Shown here: positions 12,443 through 15,716 of the stretch, piece after piece
Layout of the letters: each line of letters opens with the position of its first letter
Numbering within the stretch: position 1 is the stretch's first letter
From: Candidatus Shapirobacteria bacterium CG10_big_fil_rev_8_21_14_0_10_48_15
GTDB lineage: Bacteria; Patescibacteriota; Microgenomatia; PFEM01
DNA length: 15,716 nucleotides
Assembly: GCA_002793635.1 (NCBI GenBank)
Contig: PFEM01000038.1
Span: 1-15,716 of the forward strand
Direction: 5' to 3'
The notes under the pieces: model-generated
The model's input: the letters and a program-made list of their open reading frames with translations, nothing else
What the model was told of the DNA's origin: nothing
Database searches by the model: none
Made by a program: the position numbers and the translations under genes

Positions 12443-13030
12443 TTAATAGAGTGTAATCTCCTCTTTGATTCTCTCAAAGACATTCTTGGGAATCCCCGCT
12501 TTGGTCATCAACTCCTCGAGCGTTTGGTAGGGCCGATTAGCGATAATCGCCGCCGCTCGGCTTTCACCAATGCCCCACAAAGTATCCAACAGAACAGCCG
12601 AGGCGATGTTGATGTTAATGCCTTCCCGCCCATCCTCACCAGGACTTCGGCGGGCCTCACCCGCCTCATCGACGGTTTCGGGAATAAACAGCTTAGCCCC
12701 GTCTGATAGCTTTTGAGCTAAATTGAGATTCTTTGATACCCATTCGCGGTCCGCCTTGGCGGACAAACCGCCGGCACGAATCAGCAAGTCATTGATCCGA
12801 CTGCCACTCGGCAGTTCATAAACACCCGGGCTTTCCACCGCGCCTTCAAGATCGACAAAAATGGATCCCGTCTGCACTTCTGGCGACACCGACAAGATTT
12901 CTACCGCTCCCTCACCATGCGAAGATTGGCCGCTTTTAATCAAAAACACCCCAACCCCCACTAAAATCGCTCCCGCCAAACCTACCGCCAAAGGCAGCTG
13001 ATACTTTTGCAAAACCTCATCGAGGTTCAT
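12443..13030 (-). CDS. comEA: Competence protein ComEA (SLBB + helix-hairpin-helix)
   Basis: Membrane-anchored DNA receptor of the natural transformation machinery. It binds double-stranded DNA outside the membrane and hands it to ComEC. Residues 12-32 are the membrane helix; about 57-117 form the SLBB domain (IFVDLEGAVESPGVYELPSGSRINDLLIRAGGL...KLFIP); about 138-195 form the tandem helix-hairpin-helix domain (INIASAVLLDTLWGIGESRAAAIIANRPYQTLEEL...). At 195 aa it has the family length. The ATG at 13030 lies 2 nt after the leuS stop, so it is co-transcribed and probably translationally coupled to leuS. The linker between SLBB and HhH (126-136) is encoded by a hairpin. Confidence 0.94.
   Translation of the reverse strand: MNLDEVLQKYQLPLAVGLAGAILVGVGVFLIKSGQSSHGEGAVEILSVSPEVQTGSIFVDLEGAVESPGVYELPSGSRINDLLIRAGGLSAKADREWVSKNLNLAQKLSDGAKLFIPETVDEAGEARRSPGEDGREGININIASAVLLDTLWGIGESRAAAIIANRPYQTLEELMTKAGIPKNVFERIKEEITLY
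12625..12654. repeat. Nested hairpin inside comEA
   Basis: CCCGCC (12625-12630) pairs with GGCGGG (12649-12654), and inside it TCCT (12633-12636) pairs with AGGA (12641-12644) around CACC. It encodes residues 126-136 (ARRSPGEDGRE), the flexible linker between the SLBB and HhH domains. GGCGGG can alternatively pair with CCCGCC at 12660-12665. Confidence 0.5.
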
Positions 13031-13032
13031 GA

Positions 13033-15510
13033 TTAAACCACAAAGTTAATCAATTTGCCGGGGACAAAGACGACTTTAGCAATTTTTTTACCCGCCAGGT
13101 GATGCGCGACATTCGGCTGCTTTTTAGCCAAAGATTCAATTTGAAGCTGGGAACCCTTCGCTTCGGCGGGCCTGACAATAATTTGCCCTCTGACTTTGCC
13201 ATTGATTTGAACCACAATCGTCACTTGCTCTTGTTTAAGTAGATTTGCATCATATTTTGGCCAAGCTTGCTGATGGATGCTGGTCTTTTTGCCAAGCGCC
13301 TCATGCCATAATTCTTCCGTCATAAACGGGGCAAATGGTGAAAGCAAAAGGACCAATATTTCCAGATATTTTGCTGGTATTTTTTTATGAGCCATCATAC
13401 CATTGGTATATTCCATGATGGCCGCAATCGCCGTGTTGTGTTTGAGCGCTTCGATATCTTCGGATACCTTTTTGATCGTTTGGTGCATCAGGCGATCAAG
13501 CTGTCGCTCGCATCCCCGGAGTGTGAGCGGCTCATCCAAACGCCGACCTAGGGAGTGCTCCGCACACCCAAGGTCGGTTTCATCAGCGCTATATACTAAC
13601 CGCCACACCCGATTTAAAAACCGCCAAATACCTTCGACCCCCCGACTGGACCAAGGCATTGTCTGCTCATATGGCCCCATAAACATCAAATACAGCCGCA
13701 GAGTATCGGCCCCAAATTTTTGAACCACATCATCTGGGGTGACCACATTACCGCGCGACTTACTCATTTTTTCGCCGTCCTCACCCAAGATCACCCCGTG
13801 CTGGCGCCGTGCCGCGTAAGGTTCTTGACCGGGAACAGCCTGAATGTCATTTAAAAACTTGTACCAAAAGCGGGAATAAAGCAGGTGCAAAGTAGTGTGT
13901 TCGGCGCCACCCAGATAAAGATCCACCGGCAGCCAATCACGCAGTCTGGCTGGATCGGCCAGCGCTTCACCATTGTGCGGATCGGTATAACGCAGGAAAT
14001 ACCAGGAAGAGCCGGCCCAGTTGGGCATGGTGTCGGTCTCCCGCCGCGCCGGGCCACCACATTTAGGGCAAGTCGTCTTGATCCAGTCTTTAACATTGGC
14101 CAAGGGCGACTCCCCCGTATCAGTCGGTTGGTATTTCTTAATCTTGGGTAACTTCACCGGTAAATCTTTTTCGTCCACTGGCTGCCAACCGCATTTCTTG
14201 CAGGAAATCATCGGAATGGGCTCCCCCCAGTAGTGTTGGCGGGAGAAAATCCAGTCACGCAAGTGATAATTGGTCGCCCGCCGGCCCCAACCTTTGCCGA
14301 CCAGATAATCAATAATCTTTTCCTTAGCCTGCAGCGCCGGCAGGCCATCCAAGAAATCTGAATTAAACACCACGGCGTGGTCAATATCCGTAAAGGGGGC
14401 TTTGGCAAAATCCCATTCTTTTTCGCCGTCAAGCGGCTTGACTACCGGCATGATTTTCAGATCATATTTTTGGGCAAACTGCCAGTCCCGTTCATCATGG
14501 GCTGGGACGCCGACGACAATCCCCGTCCCGGCCGTGGCCACCACAAAATCGGCCACCCAAATCGGCATTTTTTTGCCGGTCAACCGGTTCAAAGCGTAGC
14601 TACCGGTAAACACCCCGGTTTTTTGTTTTCCCAGCTCAGTCCGCTCCAATTCTGATTTGCTTTGTGACCTTTTGATATACTTTTTGACGGCTTCCCGTTG
14701 TTTTTCGCTCGTCAATGGCAGCACCAAGGGATGCTCCGGCGCCATCACCACAAAAGTGGCGCCAAAATTGGTATCCGGCCGGGTGCTATAACACGAAATC
14801 AGCGTACTTTTTCCTACCACCGGATAATCTATCACTACTCCCTGAGTTCTGCCAATCCAGTTTTTTTGTGAAGCTTTAACGTAGTCCGGATAATCCACCT
14901 CATCCAAATCGTCAACCAGACGGTCCGCGTAAGCCGTAATCCGCAGCAGCCACTGACTCTGCAGCCGCCGCTTGGCTTGAGCCCCGCAACGTTCGCACTG
15001 GCCGTCCACGATTTCCTCATTAGCCAAAATCACCTTGCAACTGGGGCACCAACCTACCGGCATCTGCTTTTTGTAAGCCAAACCATGCTTAAAAAGCTGG
15101 AGAAAAATCCATTGTGTCCATCTATAATAATCTGGATCAGAAGTGTTCACTTCCCGTTCCCAGTTGTAAGCTAAGCCCAAGCGCTGCATTTGCTTTTTGA
15201 AACGCTTGGTATTTTGGGCCGTGGCTTCGGCTGGCTGAATCCCGGTTTTGATGGCGTAATTTTCCGTCGGCAGACCAAAAGCATCCCAACCCATCGGGTA
15301 AAGCACGTTAAATCCCTCCAGCCGCTTTTTGCGGGCTAAAATATCTAAAATGGTCATGGTAAAGGCGTGGCCCATATGCAAGCCGGAGCCGGAAGGATAA
15401 GGGAATTCCACCAAGGCATAAAATTTTTTGGCCCCTTTGGCTGCTTTGGGAATCAAACGCCATTTTTTGAGCCACTTCGACTCAATCTCGCCGGGATGAT
15501 AATTGGTCAT
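13033..15510 (-). CDS. leuS: Leucyl-tRNA synthetase with an in-frame palindromic-repeat insertion
   Basis: Class I synthetase charging tRNA-Leu, 825 aa. HIGH-type motif HMGH at 45-48; a zinc site C155-C158-C172-C175; the CP1 editing domain from about 220 to 410 with STRPDTNFGATFVV and GTGIVVGVPAHDERDW; a second Cys4 site (SCKKCGW, CPKCGG); the TMPNWAGSSWYFLRY segment; KMSKS at 581-585; then the helical anticodon-binding and C-terminal domains. Residues 645-656 (TDLGCAEHSLGR) are encoded by palindromic module A, and 661-667 by one arm of module B, in the linker that precedes LDRLMHQTIKKVSEDIE. ATG 15510 lies 7 nt after a TAAAAT box, predicting a leaderless message. It heads the comEA-comEC-argS-M16 run. 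Confidence 0.97.
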   Translation of the reverse strand: MTNYHPGEIESKWLKKWRLIPKAAKGAKKFYALVEFPYPSGSGLHMGHAFTMTILDILARKKRLEGFNVLYPMGWDAFGLPTENYAIKTGIQPAEATAQNTKRFKKQMQRLGLAYNWEREVNTSDPDYYRWTQWIFLQLFKHGLAYKKQMPVGWCPSCKVILANEEIVDGQCERCGAQAKRRLQSQWLLRITAYADRLVDDLDEVDYPDYVKASQKNWIGRTQGVVIDYPVVGKSTLISCYSTRPDTNFGATFVVMAPEHPLVLPLTSEKQREAVKKYIKRSQSKSELERTELGKQKTGVFTGSYALNRLTGKKMPIWVADFVVATAGTGIVVGVPAHDERDWQFAQKYDLKIMPVVKPLDGEKEWDFAKAPFTDIDHAVVFNSDFLDGLPALQAKEKIIDYLVGKGWGRRATNYHLRDWIFSRQHYWGEPIPMISCKKCGWQPVDEKDLPVKLPKIKKYQPTDTGESPLANVKDWIKTTCPKCGGPARRETDTMPNWAGSSWYFLRYTDPHNGEALADPARLRDWLPVDLYLGGAEHTTLHLLYSRFWYKFLNDIQAVPGQEPYAARRQHGVILGEDGEKMSKSRGNVVTPDDVVQKFGADTLRLYLMFMGPYEQTMPWSSRGVEGIWRFLNRVWRLVYSADETDLGCAEHSLGRRLDEPLTLRGCERQLDRLMHQTIKKVSEDIEALKHNTAIAAIMEYTNGMMAHKKIPAKYLEILVLLLSPFAPFMTEELWHEALGKKTSIHQQAWPKYDANLLKQEQVTIVVQINGKVRGQIIVRPAEAKGSQLQIESLAKKQPNVAHHLAGKKIAKVVFVPGKLINFVV
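13511..13529. repeat. Module B single arm inside leuS
   Basis: On the coding strand CGCTCACACTCCGGGGATG matches the right arm of the comEC-C module B at 17 of 19 positions and resembles CGTTCACACTCCAGGGGT before mreB. It lies 13 nt past module A, the same order (A, linker beginning CGTT, B) as in the composite element at 5549-5711. Confidence 0.6.
13543..13577. repeat. Palindromic repeat, module A copy inside leuS
   Basis: 35-bp imperfect palindrome, reading CCGACCTTGGGTGTGC-GGA-GCACTCCCTAGGTCGG in two arms on the coding strand. It differs from the copy after rplL (917-951) by one central base. It contributes 12 codons to leuS without a stop or frameshift. Confidence 0.9.
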
Positions 15511-15517
15511 AAATTTT

Positions 15518-15546
15518 ATTTTAACGCTTTTTCAAAAAGTTGTAAA
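15518..15546 (-). promoter_or_regulatory. Promoter of the leuS-comEA-comEC-argS-M16 run
   Basis: Minus strand: TTTACA (15546-15541), a 17-nt spacer, TAAAAT (15523-15518), then 7 nt to ATG 15510. Transcription is predicted to start at or within a base or two of the start codon, leaving no room for a Shine-Dalgarno site or a T-box leader. Confidence 0.7.
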
Positions 15547-15716
15547 CAAAACTCCTCTACCACCGAGAAATACGGCAATATTAGAGGCAACGCTACTGCT
15601 TTAAAAAGCAAAACTAAAAAATTTTAAAAAAAATCACCAAAAAGCCAACTTGTTCCCGACCAGCCGCCCATTTTGGACTACCATTATCATTAGCAAAAAA
15701 ACCTAGCGACTGATGA
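15547..15716. other. Window end, no gene recognised
   Basis: Upstream of the leuS promoter the sequence is AT-rich with A-runs up to about 15640, then more mixed. No reading frame with family resemblance, no tRNA and no clear terminator are visible. Confidence 0.4.

Noticed and set aside
12645..12657. 13-bp match between comEA (12645-12657) and leuS (13161-13173)
   Set aside because: A match of this length between two places in 16 kb is expected by chance about once or twice.
15511..15716. T-box or leader riboswitch before leuS
   Set aside because: No specifier loop, T-box sequence or terminator hairpin; the promoter lies directly at the start codon.

Overview
The window looks like a stretch of chromosome from a Candidate Phyla Radiation (Patescibacteria) bacterium. 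A Microgenomates-like lineage is my guess, but the rank below phylum is inference. The grounds are the gene set (a PEGA/beta-propeller membrane protein, a ComEC split into two polypeptides, a LeuRS with a PNWAGSS-type active-site segment), moderate GC coding sequence between very AT-rich spacers, and small dense genes. TGA ends at least three genes, so the code is standard and the UGA-recoding Gracilibacteria/SR1 groups are unlikely.

Layout. 1-902 (+): 3' part of rplJ (L10) and complete rplL (L7/L12). About 952-1357 (-): 5' part of an AbiEi-type regulator gene that loses its homology 3' of the conserved core, next to a palindromic repeat. 1440-2855 (+): membrane-anchored clan GH-A (GH39-like) glycoside hydrolase. 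3077-3292 (+): small excisionase-type HTH protein, convergent with 3297-4034 (-), a WecG/TagA/CpsF glycosyltransferase. 4035-4431: AT-rich gap. 4432-5469 (-): mreB. 5485-5765: divergent spacer with a composite palindromic element. 5766-6956 (+): PEGA + beta-propeller protein. 7064-7221 (+): tRNA-Arg(CCU) and tRNA-Pro(CGG). 15510 down to 7223 (-): a six-gene run leuS, comEA, comEC N-part, comEC C-part (metallo-hydrolase), argS, M16 peptidase. The leuS/comEA and comEC-C/argS junctions are a few bases or overlapping, so this is probably one transcription unit starting at a good promoter just upstream of leuS. It joins two aminoacyl-tRNA synthetases to the membrane DNA-uptake channel.

The most interesting signal is not a gene. 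Palindromic repeats occur both between genes and in frame inside genes. Module A (35 bp, arms CCGACCTTGGGTGTGC / GCACTCCCTAGGTCGG) lies after rplL, twice in a 163-bp composite element before mreB, and inside leuS at 34/35 identity to the rplL copy. Module B (a CTGGGGAGTG...TCACAC hairpin) lies in the same composite element, inside comEC-C and, as one arm, inside leuS directly after module A. Unrelated palindromes sit inside argS, comEA and the GH39 gene. Every coding copy keeps the frame and falls in a linker or loop, which resembles the behaviour of Rickettsia palindromic elements. No transposase is visible in the window.

A second signal is that many spacers are degenerate tandem arrays with a 7-bp period and a different unit in each place. 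Two genes (the PEGA protein and leuS) have a -10 box 6-7 nt before the ATG, which predicts leaderless mRNAs.
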